A stretch of DNA of 64,000 bases from assembly GCA_964457225.1 (NCBI GenBank), contig CAYWEM010000004.1, positions 173,490-237,489 of the forward strand, in the 5' to 3' direction. The position numbers and the translations under genes were made by a program. The notes beneath the pieces were generated by a model. It saw only the letters and a list, made by a program, of their open reading frames with translations, was not told where the DNA came from and searched no databases. This document shows, piece by piece, positions 17,355-24,074 of this stretch. Source of the stretch: CAYWEM01 sp964457225. GTDB taxonomy: Bacteria; Acidobacteriota; Aminicenantia; UBA2199. The first letter of the stretch is position 1. Every line of letters starts with the position of its first letter.

Positions 17355-18062
17355 TCAGTTGCTTTTTCCCAGGTAGAATTTGCGTTTCTGTTCGTTCAGG
17401 CGTTCTATGGCATAGCGCAGCATGGTCCTGGGCATGCGGCGGTGGTTTATCTTCAGGAATTCCTCAAGTTTTTCCTCGCTCACTCTTTTTCCCACTTCGC
17501 GCAGCATCCAGCCCACCGCCTTGTGGATCAAATCACGGCGGTCGTCGAGCAGTAATTCGGCCAGGGCGAAGGTATCCCGCCATTCGCCGTTCTTGATGAA
17601 GGCAAAAGTGGCGATCACGGCGATACGCCGGCGCCAGAGGTTTTCCGAGGCGGCCAGTTCGTACAGCACGGCCCGGTCGCGATTCAGCAGGTAGCGGCCC
17701 AGGATCTTGTCGGCGCTCAGGTCGACCAGGTCCCAGTTGTTGACCCGCTCGGCCTGTTCCAGGTAAAACCTGGCTATGGCTCCCTGTTCATCTGGACCGG
17801 CTTTCCGGAAACGGGCTTCGAGTATGAACAGGGCGCAGAGGCGATGCTCGTGGATTTCATCGGCCAGCAACCGGGCGATGTCCGGCAGTTCCAGCTGGTA
17901 GCCGGCGGCGATCCGGCGCTGGACCGGCACGGTGATGCCCAGGAAAATATCACCCTCGCCGTACTGTCCGGGCCCGGTCTTGAAAAATCTCTGCAGTACG
18001 GCCGCCTTTGCCGGCGAGGCCGCGGCCGCCAGCTCCTGTTTTAGGCGCGTCAAATCGCTCAT
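17355..18062 (-). CDS. AlkD-family DNA alkylation repair protein (HEAT-repeat glycosylase)
   Basis: 235 residues from ATG 18062 with AGGAGAAA upstream. It is built of tandem helical HEAT-like repeats. Conserved elements include GITVPVQRRIA near 45, NNWDLVDLSADKILG near 110 (Trp and Asp at the base-flipping surface), and ENLWRRRIAVIATFAFI near 143. The family removes positively charged alkylated bases such as 3-methyladenine and 7-methylguanine. It converges on holA with six bases between. Confidence 0.9.
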   Translation of the reverse strand: MSDLTRLKQELAAAASPAKAAVLQRFFKTGPGQYGEGDIFLGITVPVQRRIAAGYQLELPDIARLLADEIHEHRLCALFILEARFRKAGPDEQGAIARFYLEQAERVNNWDLVDLSADKILGRYLLNRDRAVLYELAASENLWRRRIAVIATFAFIKNGEWRDTFALAELLLDDRRDLIHKAVGWMLREVGKRVSEEKLEEFLKINHRRMPRTMLRYAIERLNEQKRKFYLGKSN

Positions 18063-18190
18063 CGTTTCTCCTGCCCGCATTCTACCGCCCGGAGCTTTCC
18101 CGAACAAGCCCGGCTGGAATGATTTCTATCCAAGTGTCTTTGAGCCGCTTTTGATCAAATAGTTTCGGTCCACTTCAACTTAATATGCAC

Positions 18191-18208
18191 AAAACAAGTC
18201 CTTGTTTT
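18191..18208. promoter_or_regulatory. Perfect 18-base dyad upstream of the first DUF4143 ATPase
   Basis: AAAACAAG-TC-CTTGTTTT in an AT-rich stretch 68 bases before the ATPase start. It could be an operator or a bidirectional terminator. The AT content of 18160-18275 is much higher than its surroundings. Confidence 0.4.
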
Positions 18209-18275
18209 ATTCATGATTTGTATTTATTATGTATTTGTTGTAATGTATGATTGAAATGAAAATGGAAGAGTTTCT

Positions 18276-19670
18276 ATGATACTGAAAAGATATGCCGAAG
18301 AAACACTGGAGAAATGGTTCAATCTTCCCGGCAGAAAACCCCTGGTGATCCGGGGTGCCCGGCAGGTCGGAAAATCAACATTGATCCGGGCTTTTGCCGA
18401 ACAGAAGAAGCTTAAACTGTACGAAATCAATCTGGAACGGCATCCCGGCTTCAACGATTTATTCCGGTCTATGGACCCGAACCGCATCCTGACGGAGATC
18501 GAGTATTTCACCGGGCTTGGCCGAATCAATCCCGAAAAAAGCCTTCTCTTTCTGGATGAAATTCAGGCAGCCCCGGAGGCATTGAAGGCTTTGCGGTATT
18601 TTCATGAAGAAAAAGCGGAAATTCCTCTGGTTGCCGCCGGATCCCTGCTTGAATTTACCCTGGCGGATCACTCGTTCTCCATGCCGGTGGGGCGTATAGA
18701 ATACCTCTTCCTGGGGCCGATGGTTTTCGAGGAATACCTGGAAGCCAAAGGGGAAGCCCAACTGCTGGAATTGATCAGGACTTTCGATTTTTCCTCATTT
18801 TTCCCTGAATCTGCACATCAGCGACTACTGAAAATCCAGCGGGAATACCTACTTGTCGGCGGTATGCCCGAAGCCGTCAACGAATACCTTTCCACTGGCA
18901 GAATGGAAGATGTCAACCGAATCCATTCTTCCATCACAGAGACTTACCGGGACGATTTTTCCAAGTATGCCAAAAGCGTTGACTTGATAAGGATTCAAAA
19001 GGTTTACGATTATGTGCCGCTGGCCGTCGGCGAAAAAATCAAGTACAGTCAGATTGATCCTGACATATTGGCCCGTGATCATAAAAAAGCCATCGATCTG
19101 CTCAGTAAAGCCCGGGTCATCGCCCGTGTTCACCACTCTCATGCCTCCGGCCTGCCGATTAAAGCGGGTCAGAATGACAAGGTTTTCAAGCTCTATTTCC
19201 TCGATATCGGACTGATGAACCGCATGGCCGGCATCGATCATTTACCCTTAGCCAGCCTGGAACGGGGCGTCGAGTTCATCAACAAGGGTAAGATGGCCGA
19301 ACAGTTCATCGCCCAGCACCTTCTCCAATTAGGACAAAGCGGCGAAACGCCGAGCCTTCACTATTGGCTTAGGGAAGGGAGGTCATCCAACGCCGAAGTC
19401 GATTTTGTCATTTCAACAGCCAACACCATCGTTCCGGTTGAAGTAAAGGCTGGCAAGAGCGGAACCATCAAGTCGTTACAGCAATTCATCTTCGAGAAAA
19501 AAAGCCCTGTTGCCCTGAGGTTCGATCTCAATCCTCCCGGAGAAATGATAGCCCAACACAGAATGACCCGGCATCAAGCCAAGCTTCCTCTCTCTTACCA
19601 TTTGATTTCATTACCGTTGTACATGGTCGGGCAATGTTATCGGCTGATCAGTAAGAAGATACGAAGTTAG
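18276..19670 (+). CDS. AAA+ ATPase with DUF4143 C-terminal domain
   Basis: 464 residues, GGAAGAG before the ATG. Walker A GARQVGKST at 27-35, Walker B SLLFLDEIQ at 89-97, sensor-like VAAGSLLEFTL near 127. The C-terminal DUF4143 region carries EVDFVIS and VEVKAG near 374-393, the D...ExK pattern of the PD-(D/E)xK nuclease fold. These ATPases are common and scattered in anaerobes and of unproven function. It marks the left edge of the accessory island; a second, different member sits at the right edge on the other strand. Confidence 0.85.
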   Translation: MILKRYAEETLEKWFNLPGRKPLVIRGARQVGKSTLIRAFAEQKKLKLYEINLERHPGFNDLFRSMDPNRILTEIEYFTGLGRINPEKSLLFLDEIQAAPEALKALRYFHEEKAEIPLVAAGSLLEFTLADHSFSMPVGRIEYLFLGPMVFEEYLEAKGEAQLLELIRTFDFSSFFPESAHQRLLKIQREYLLVGGMPEAVNEYLSTGRMEDVNRIHSSITETYRDDFSKYAKSVDLIRIQKVYDYVPLAVGEKIKYSQIDPDILARDHKKAIDLLSKARVIARVHHSHASGLPIKAGQNDKVFKLYFLDIGLMNRMAGIDHLPLASLERGVEFINKGKMAEQFIAQHLLQLGQSGETPSLHYWLREGRSSNAEVDFVISTANTIVPVEVKAGKSGTIKSLQQFIFEKKSPVALRFDLNPPGEMIAQHRMTRHQAKLPLSYHLISLPLYMVGQCYRLISKKIRS

Positions 19671-19690
19671 ATCTTTTTGGTGTATGGAGC

Positions 19691-19915
19691 CGACAGGGCT
19701 TGGTTCTTTATCTCGGCTTACTCAATTTTATTTATCAGTCAATGCTGTTAGTTGTCGGGATTGCTTCCATTTTCAGCATTGCTTCTAAATTATTTCCGCA
19801 CCTTGACAGCAATTCCGCTTTGTGTTAATCCTTGTTCATCAAGGCTGTACAAGGAATCGGGGCATGAGTGAAATCAAAGAAGTAAACGGCCGGCCGGAAA
19901 TAGTAATCTGCGGCC
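19691..19915 (+). repeat. Long direct repeat, copy A (promoter, leader, first codons of HTH gene)
   Basis: 225 bases that recur at 22388-22612 with no gaps and about nine mismatches by eye, most of them in the last 75 bases. It includes a TTGACA-17-TAATCC promoter, a leader with CCTTGT/ACAAGG arms, and codons 1-17 of the HTH gene at 19864. It has no terminal inverted repeats or transposase. Confidence 0.92.
19803..19831 (+). promoter_or_regulatory. Promoter inside repeat copy A
   Basis: TTGACA (19803-19808), 17-base spacer, TAATCC (19826-19831). AAGGA lies nine bases before ATG 19864. The arms CCTTGT (19830-19835) and ACAAGG (19849-19854) could fold in the leader. Confidence 0.5.
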
Positions 19916-20232
19916 GGGATAAATCTGAGTTGGCGGAATTGCGCGGAATCGTTGCCGAGATCAATCAAATTCCGGTTTACAAAATCCGGGAATGGAACCA
20001 GGGCAACGGCGGGGCTGAAATGTCGTTTCCGGGGCAAAACGCGGAAAGAGAAAAACTCTGCCGGGCCATGACCCTGGCTGTCTTTTCCGGCCTGGCCCTG
20101 AAAAGGGTAGCCCGCCTGCTCGCCTACCACGATTACCGCTCCTTCTGGCGTTTCTTCAGAAATAAGACTGGCTGGTCCCTGGCCGGGTTGCTCTCCTCTT
20201 ATCGGGGGGGGGGGGGTAACAAAACACCCTGA
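19864..20232 (+). CDS. AraC-type HTH protein with 3' G13 tract
   Basis: 122 residues from ATG 19864. Residues about 80-114 (RVARLLAYHDYRSFWRFF, then RNKTGWSLAGLLSSYR) match the second helix-turn-helix of AraC regulators: hydrophobic first helix, Y/F-x-S-x-F-x-R-x-F recognition helix, G-W-S-L-x-x-x-x-x-Y-R end. Only one of the usual two HTH units is clear. The N-terminal 60 residues are unrecognised. Its first 17 codons lie in the 225-bp repeat. A run of 13 G at 20204-20216 encodes part of the C-terminal RGGGG tail; loss of one G would extend the protein by about 26 residues, gain of one would stop it at once. It may regulate the peptide gene downstream. Confidence 0.65.
   Translation: MSEIKEVNGRPEIVICGRDKSELAELRGIVAEINQIPVYKIREWNQGNGGAEMSFPGQNAEREKLCRAMTLAVFSGLALKRVARLLAYHDYRSFWRFFRNKTGWSLAGLLSSYRGGGGNKTP
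20204..20216 (+). repeat. Homopolymer tract of 13 G
   Basis: Thirteen consecutive G bases within the 3' end of the HTH gene. Tracts this long are prone to slipped-strand change and to assembly error. Confidence 0.9.
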
Positions 20233-20243
20233 TGGAAAGCCTG

Positions 20244-20281
20244 GACGTTTTGTGGATACGAAAAGACGTTTTGTGGATATG
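20244..20281 (+). repeat. Two tandem copies of a 21-base unit
   Basis: GACGTTTTGTGGATA begins at 20244 and again at 20265. If the G tract loses one base, this stretch becomes coding for a near-duplicate peptide tail (RFVDTKR then RFVDM). Confidence 0.75.
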
Positions 20282-20298
20282 CTTCGCTGTTTTTATGT

Positions 20299-20333
20299 GT
20301 TTCAATGAACCCGGCTTTCCGGAAAGCTGAAAC
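20299..20333 (+). promoter_or_regulatory. Stem-loop with perfect dyad in the leader of small peptide gene 1
   Basis: The perfect palindrome GCTTTCCGGAAAGC at 20314-20327 is flanked by GTTTCA (20299-20304) and TGAAAC (20328-20333). It ends seven bases before the AGGAGG of the peptide gene. A different perfect palindrome occupies the same place before peptide gene 2. Confidence 0.45.
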
Positions 20334-20356
20334 AAAAAAAGGAGGACGAGAAAAAA

Positions 20357-20557
20357 ATGAAAAAACTGCAAAGTCTTTTACTTGCGGTTCTCTTGGTTGC
20401 TGGAATCTTTGTCGGCGTGACAAGTACATCGGAAGATTTGATGGCGGGAGTGTATTGGGGTGTTATGGATCACTATTACATTAATGGTGAATATATCGGA
20501 TCTTGGTGCAAAATAATAGAACCAGCAAGTGATTGTGTTATTGTTGTTGCGAATTGA
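20357..20557 (+). CDS. Small secreted peptide 1 (two Cys)
   Basis: 66 residues with AAAGGAGG upstream. KK then a hydrophobic run (7-21) is a signal peptide; TSEDLMAG at 24-31 lines up with ATSFLLAG in peptide 2 (shared S-x-x-L-[ML]-A-G), a likely processing site. The 35-residue remainder has aromatic residues and Cys51 and Cys60, enough for one disulfide. An intrinsic terminator follows directly, so the peptide should be made in excess over the downstream propeller protein. It recalls the NVEALA-type small peptides of Bacteroidota, but the motif is not the same. Function unknown. Confidence 0.75.
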   Translation: MKKLQSLLLAVLLVAGIFVGVTSTSEDLMAGVYWGVMDHYYINGEYIGSWCKIIEPASDCVIVVAN

Positions 20558-20558
20558 A

Positions 20559-20586
20559 AAAGGGGGGCGTAAGCCCCCTTTATTTT
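20559..20586 (+). terminator. Intrinsic terminator after small peptide 1
   Basis: Stem GGGGGC/GCCCCC (with extra A-T pairs), loop GTAA, then TTTATTTT. It starts right after the peptide stop and precedes the propeller gene by about ten bases, so downstream expression depends on read-through. Confidence 0.85.
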
Positions 20587-20596
20587 GGAAGTAATA

Positions 20597-21754
20597 ATGA
20601 ATTCAATTAAGAAAAGTTTTTTGTTTAGACTATCTTTATTTGTTTTGTTTTTTTATGTAGCTTTGCCCGGAGTGCAAGTCCGATTTCAGCCTGAAGGAAA
20701 AGCTGAGGTATTCAAGGCGCCACCGGGCTTGTTGCTGCCGCTGAAATTTGAGATCCCGGCATCTGGAGAAGTTCTTATTCTACACGGCAGGCAGGGCCAG
20801 CAGGCCATGCATTACCGGGCTGAAAGCGGAGAATGGAAACAGTTGCTGAAAGCAGGCCCTGGCCCCGGGGAAGCAGTTTTTGTAGTATCATTCTTCTGGA
20901 AAAAGGACGAGAAAGAAATTGCCCTGTTTGATATACCAACACGTAAGGCTGTTCTTTTTAAGCAAGACTCGGGTGGTCGCTGGCAAGTGAATCGGGAATA
21001 CCGAACACGCTCATTTTATGACGGGCTAGTATTGGTGCCTGGATTTGAAAGGCAATGGATTGTTTCAGGAAATGGATCGGCAAAACCTTTAGGAGAGAGG
21101 GAAGCAGATTCAAACTTTTCGCTGTTTCTTGTCGATGAAAACTTTGAATTTCAACGGGGTTTGATCAAGGCGAAAGATTTCTATTCCGGAACAAGGCCTG
21201 GTAAAAAAGAAGAATCAGATGCTTGGAGGGACATAGAGTTTCTTTTTCCCTCCGGCTTTCACAGTTTGCGAATTGGCCATCGGGTTTATCAAGTCTGGAA
21301 CTGGTCGCCGCGCCTGATTTGGTATGATTTGAAGAATAAAGAGAGCGGATATTATTATCTTAACGGGTCCAATTTCAAGCCGATTGAATATTCCGAAGCC
21401 ATGGTCAGAGAGAAGAAGAAATCCGGAGGAGAAGCTTTTCACCAAAAGTACCGCTCACATTTTCAAAAATTCTCGATAAACTATTTGCTTGGAGGTTCTA
21501 AAGAACACCTTCTGCTTCTCTATTCAGTGAAATCAGGTGATGAGTTCATAAAAAAACTCGAGGGAGTGATTGCCGGTCATGATGGTAATATAGTTGGTTC
21601 GGGAAGCCTGACACTGGAACAATACGAGCATGGAAGCCTTTTTTACGACGGTGAGCGGCGCTTGCTCTACCATCTCTACGAAGATCTGGAAAAGGAAGGC
21701 CGCTGGCTGCTGCAGACCTATCGGCTGTCCTGGCCGGGAATGACTGAAAGCTGA
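20597..21754 (+). CDS. Exported propeller-type protein, family A copy 1
   Basis: 385 residues from ATG 20597 (GGAAG upstream). Signal peptide ends near VALPGVQV. The repeated aromatic/Gly strands and the motif AGPGPGEAVF (about 90) resemble the G-x-G-P-G-E segment of six-bladed propeller proteins. It is a paralogue of the protein at 25201, sharing WSPRLIWYDLK/WSRSTKVMWYEPK, HLLLLYS and an almost identical C-terminus GERRLLYHLYEDLEKEGR. The last 110 coding bases are much more alike than the rest. It follows peptide 1 and its terminator, and a thioredoxin-like gene comes next. Probably periplasmic or cell-surface; no known activity. Confidence 0.68.
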   Translation: MNSIKKSFLFRLSLFVLFFYVALPGVQVRFQPEGKAEVFKAPPGLLLPLKFEIPASGEVLILHGRQGQQAMHYRAESGEWKQLLKAGPGPGEAVFVVSFFWKKDEKEIALFDIPTRKAVLFKQDSGGRWQVNREYRTRSFYDGLVLVPGFERQWIVSGNGSAKPLGEREADSNFSLFLVDENFEFQRGLIKAKDFYSGTRPGKKEESDAWRDIEFLFPSGFHSLRIGHRVYQVWNWSPRLIWYDLKNKESGYYYLNGSNFKPIEYSEAMVREKKKSGGEAFHQKYRSHFQKFSINYLLGGSKEHLLLLYSVKSGDEFIKKLEGVIAGHDGNIVGSGSLTLEQYEHGSLFYDGERRLLYHLYEDLEKEGRWLLQTYRLSWPGMTES

Positions 21755-21791
21755 TAATTGGGTAATGGTAAAGAATACAAAATCTTTAACC
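21645..21791 (+). repeat. Conserved 3'-end block, copy 1
   Basis: About 147 bases covering the 3' end of the family A gene, the junction and the first codons of the thioredoxin-like gene. It matches 26225-26372 closely, and a shorter piece matches 27812-27880. Confidence 0.8.
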
Positions 21792-22268
21792 TCTTTGCTT
21801 TGGATTCTGGCTTTCCTTGCGGTTGCCTGGGGGCTGGGGAGCAGTTACCGCCTGGCCCGAAAACCGTTTTGGCTGCGGGCTGTTCCCCTGCCGGCAGAAC
21901 TGAGAGTGCAAGTCTCTTCAGGGCCTGTTCTTTACCTGATAGTTGTTTTCTCCCGGCAGGGCTGTATTACCTGTTTACAGCAGATTCAGTTTTTACGCCG
22001 GCTCGGAGAGAATTTTGTTCTGCTCGGGGCTGTGCCGGATAACGAATTGGCAGACTTAGACTATTTTCAATCCCTGGGCATTGATTTTCCGATTATCGGT
22101 ATTTCCTCTTTACGCGGCTGGGCTCCGAGGATCAATCCCTCAGTTCTCGGGGTTAATGAGCAGGGTGCACCGCTTTTTGCCATTCCGCTGCTCGGCAGGA
22201 TGGATACGGTTATCGAATTGCTCCAGGACAATTACAACATGCTCTGGCCTCTGTTGGTCAACGAATAA
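21765..22268 (+). CDS. Membrane-anchored thioredoxin-like protein
   Basis: 167 residues. One N-terminal membrane segment (about 9-25), then a thioredoxin fold: VLYLIVVFSRQGCITCLQQ with the redox pair C67-I-T-C70, then ENFVLLGAVPDN and a late VLGVNEQGAPLF that fits the beta-strand after the cis-Pro loop. The layout resembles DsbE/ResA/TlpA proteins at the outer face of the membrane. Next to genes for secreted Cys-containing peptides, making or rearranging their disulfides is a reasonable guess. A decayed second copy starts at 26346 in the same relation to the paralogous propeller gene. Confidence 0.72.
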   Translation: MVKNTKSLTSLLWILAFLAVAWGLGSSYRLARKPFWLRAVPLPAELRVQVSSGPVLYLIVVFSRQGCITCLQQIQFLRRLGENFVLLGAVPDNELADLDYFQSLGIDFPIIGISSLRGWAPRINPSVLGVNEQGAPLFAIPLLGRMDTVIELLQDNYNMLWPLLVNE

Positions 22269-22387
22269 TTTCGTTGAATAAGCAAAGAATTGACGTTTTA
22301 CTGCTACCTGAATCTGAGGCTCAAGGTAAAATGAAGTAATAACAATCGATTCCCCCTGCGGAGGACAAAAACGCAGGAACAGGCAAT

Positions 22388-22612
22388 CGACAGGGCTTGG
22401 TTCTTTATCTCGGGTTACTCAATTTTATTTATCAGTCAATGCTGTTAGTTGTCGGGATTGCTTCCATTTTCAGCATTGCTTCTAAATTATTTCCGCACCT
22501 TGACAGCAATTCCGCTTTGTGTTAATCCTTGTTGATCCAGGCTGTACAAGGATCAGGGGTATGAGTGAAATCAACGAAGTGAACGGCCGGCCGGAAATAG
22601 TAATCTGCGGCC
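22388..22612 (+). repeat. Long direct repeat, copy B
   Basis: Second copy of the 225-base unit at 19691, offset 2697 bases. Here codons 1-17 of the HTH gene run into unrelated sequence and end after 12 more codons. The stretch 22269-22387 before it holds a possible CCTGCG/CGCAGG hairpin (22355-22377) and nothing else I recognise. Confidence 0.92.
22500..22528 (+). promoter_or_regulatory. Promoter inside repeat copy B
   Basis: Same TTGACA-17-TAATCC as in copy A, here likely driving the short chimeric ORF and the propeller lipoprotein. Confidence 0.5.
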
Positions 22613-22650
22613 TGGAAGTTAATGCTGATCTGATTTTGGAACTGAAATGA
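22561..22650 (+). pseudogene. Chimeric 29-codon leader ORF with HTH gene start
   Basis: MSEINEVNGRPEIVICG is the start of the HTH protein (two changes), followed by LEVNADLILELK and a stop. Its TGA overlaps the ATG of the propeller lipoprotein (ATGA), so translation of this fragment may deliver ribosomes to the lipoprotein gene, which has no good ribosome site of its own. Either a remnant or a working leader peptide. Confidence 0.6.
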
Positions 22651-23678
22651 AAAGAAAAACAATGCTCATCGTCTGGCTGGCGGTGATTTTGTGTTCGGCC
22701 TGTGGTTCGGCCCGGCCGCCGGAATTCAAGATCGAGCTTGAAGCAGTCTTTGACATCAATTCCCTGGAACCATCCTTCAAATTCCTTTTGTCAAAAGGAA
22801 ATCCCCTGGCAATTGACAGTAAAAACCGGTTTTACTTCGTGGATATAGACAATCATCGCATCCTGGTGTTCGATGAGCAGGGCGCTTTTCTGAGGCAGGT
22901 GGGCAGTATCGGCCAGGGTCCGGCTGATCTTTATTACCCGGTCGGAGTCCAGGTCTGGCAGGACCGGCTGATCGTGCTCAACCAATCCGGCAAGGAAATA
23001 AAGCTATTCACCGGGAACGGGGATTTGCTATCATCCGTTCTTTTCCCGGATACCTTTTTCGGGGCCAGCGGGGTTTGGGTTGATACCGGCGGCATTTACA
23101 CCGATCCACCGAGCTACAGGATCGAGCCGCCCCTGGTCCGGCGGCTTTCCCTGGATGGAGAGGAGATCGGCGGTTTCGGGGAGGTGATTGCCGCCAAGGG
23201 CGGACACATGGGGGCGCAATTCAACTGGGTCTATCTTGCGCCCATGAAAGATAGAATCTTCGGTGTCCACAAGTTTTTTCCCTTGCTTTTCGCTTATAAT
23301 GACCGGGGCGAAAAGCTGTTAAGCATAGATCTCAGGACACTGGATTTGCCTGAATTCACCGAGATTGAACAACGGATCAAAGAGGGTGGCTTCGATACCC
23401 CGGAAGGTTTCCAGGTTGAAAACAGGTCATACCTCCATGAATGGACTTCCTGTTTCACAGTTTATAATGACAAATATTTGCTTAACGGATTGGCTGGCGA
23501 CAAGCCTTTTCTTCTTTTTTTTAATTTGGAAGGGGAATTCCTGGCCCGAGTGCTTCCTGTTTTTCAGGATCAGCCAATAAAGCCTCTTAACCTGATAAAG
23601 AGTGAAAAGGGAACAGTTTACCTGGTGGGCGGCGGCAAAAACAGGATACTATTCAAATTAAATCTATTAAAGAGATAA
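22647..23678 (+). CDS. Six-bladed beta-propeller lipoprotein
   Basis: 343 residues coupled to the chimeric leader ORF. The signal sequence ends ILCSACG with Cys19 as probable lipid site. Blades: GNPLAIDSKNRFYFVDIDNH, then RILVFDEQGAFLRQVG, then SIGQGPADLYYPVGV (family G-x-G-P motif near 90-104), then later NGDLLSSVLFPD and LEGEFLARVLPVF. This resembles the six-bladed propeller (BF3164/DUF5128-like) lipoproteins often found beside small peptide genes in Bacteroidota. Ligand unknown. Peptide gene 2 follows 54 bases on. Confidence 0.78.
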   Translation: MKRKTMLIVWLAVILCSACGSARPPEFKIELEAVFDINSLEPSFKFLLSKGNPLAIDSKNRFYFVDIDNHRILVFDEQGAFLRQVGSIGQGPADLYYPVGVQVWQDRLIVLNQSGKEIKLFTGNGDLLSSVLFPDTFFGASGVWVDTGGIYTDPPSYRIEPPLVRRLSLDGEEIGGFGEVIAAKGGHMGAQFNWVYLAPMKDRIFGVHKFFPLLFAYNDRGEKLLSIDLRTLDLPEFTEIEQRIKEGGFDTPEGFQVENRSYLHEWTSCFTVYNDKYLLNGLAGDKPFLLFFNLEGEFLARVLPVFQDQPIKPLNLIKSEKGTVYLVGGGKNRILFKLNLLKR

Positions 23679-23694
23679 TGATAATTATGCGAAT

Positions 23695-23710
23695 AACGCG
23701 GGCCCGCGTT
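23695..23710. promoter_or_regulatory. Perfect 16-base palindrome before small peptide gene 2
   Basis: AACGCGGGCCCGCGTT, ten bases before the AGGAGG of peptide 2. It is very GC-rich against an AT-rich intergenic background. Operator or attenuating hairpin; which cannot be told. Confidence 0.45.
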
Positions 23711-23732
23711 GATTAATAAAAGGAGGGTTGAA

Positions 23733-24005
23733 ATGAAAAAAATGATGAGAAGCTTTGGGATCACCCTGGCCGTACTGCTGTTTGCCTTGCTGGCGGTCAA
23801 TTCTGCGACCTCTTTTTTGCTGGCCGGCTGTGCCGCTGAATGGGATTGCCCTAATGGTGGAAAGGCCTGGTGTGAAACCTGGGGCTATTGCGGTGGAGAA
23901 GAGAGCTGTTTATCAAATCCAGATTATGCTTCATGCAAATGTGGTATTACGCAAATAACTGTAGTATGTCCTGGAGGGTCAACACCACTTCCACCTATGG
24001 GTTGA
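23733..24005 (+). CDS. Small secreted Cys-rich peptide 2 (eight Cys)
   Basis: 90 residues; ATG 23733 follows AGGAGG. Signal-type N-terminus (KKMMRS then hydrophobic 9-22). ATSFLLAGC at 25-33 has a perfect lipobox LAGC but also aligns with the processing-like motif of peptide 1. Eight Cys (33, 39, 47, 53, 59, 68, 70, 79) could give four disulfides, and the tail ends in PGGSTPLPPMG. A strong terminator follows, then two propeller genes, the same plan as for peptide 1. Could be a secreted structural, signalling or antimicrobial peptide; no evidence decides. Confidence 0.75.
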   Translation: MKKMMRSFGITLAVLLFALLAVNSATSFLLAGCAAEWDCPNGGKAWCETWGYCGGEESCLSNPDYASCKCGITQITVVCPGGSTPLPPMG

Positions 24006-24017
24006 ATTGATCATTTC

Positions 24018-24056
24018 AAGGCGGGAGCAGGCTGGGAAGCTTCTCCCGCCTTTTTT
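24018..24056 (+). terminator. Intrinsic terminator after small peptide 2
   Basis: Ten-base stem AAGGCGGGAG (24018-24027) with CTCCCGCCTT (24043-24052), 15-base loop and six T. Strong. It lies between the peptide stop and the next ATG. Confidence 0.9.
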
Positions 24057-24074
24057 CTGTTCTGAAGGATTAAC

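Noticed and set aside
19691..22612. Reading the 225-bp repeats as insertion-sequence ends
   Set aside because: No transposase between them, no terminal inverted repeats and no target duplications; the repeat content is a promoter and gene start instead.
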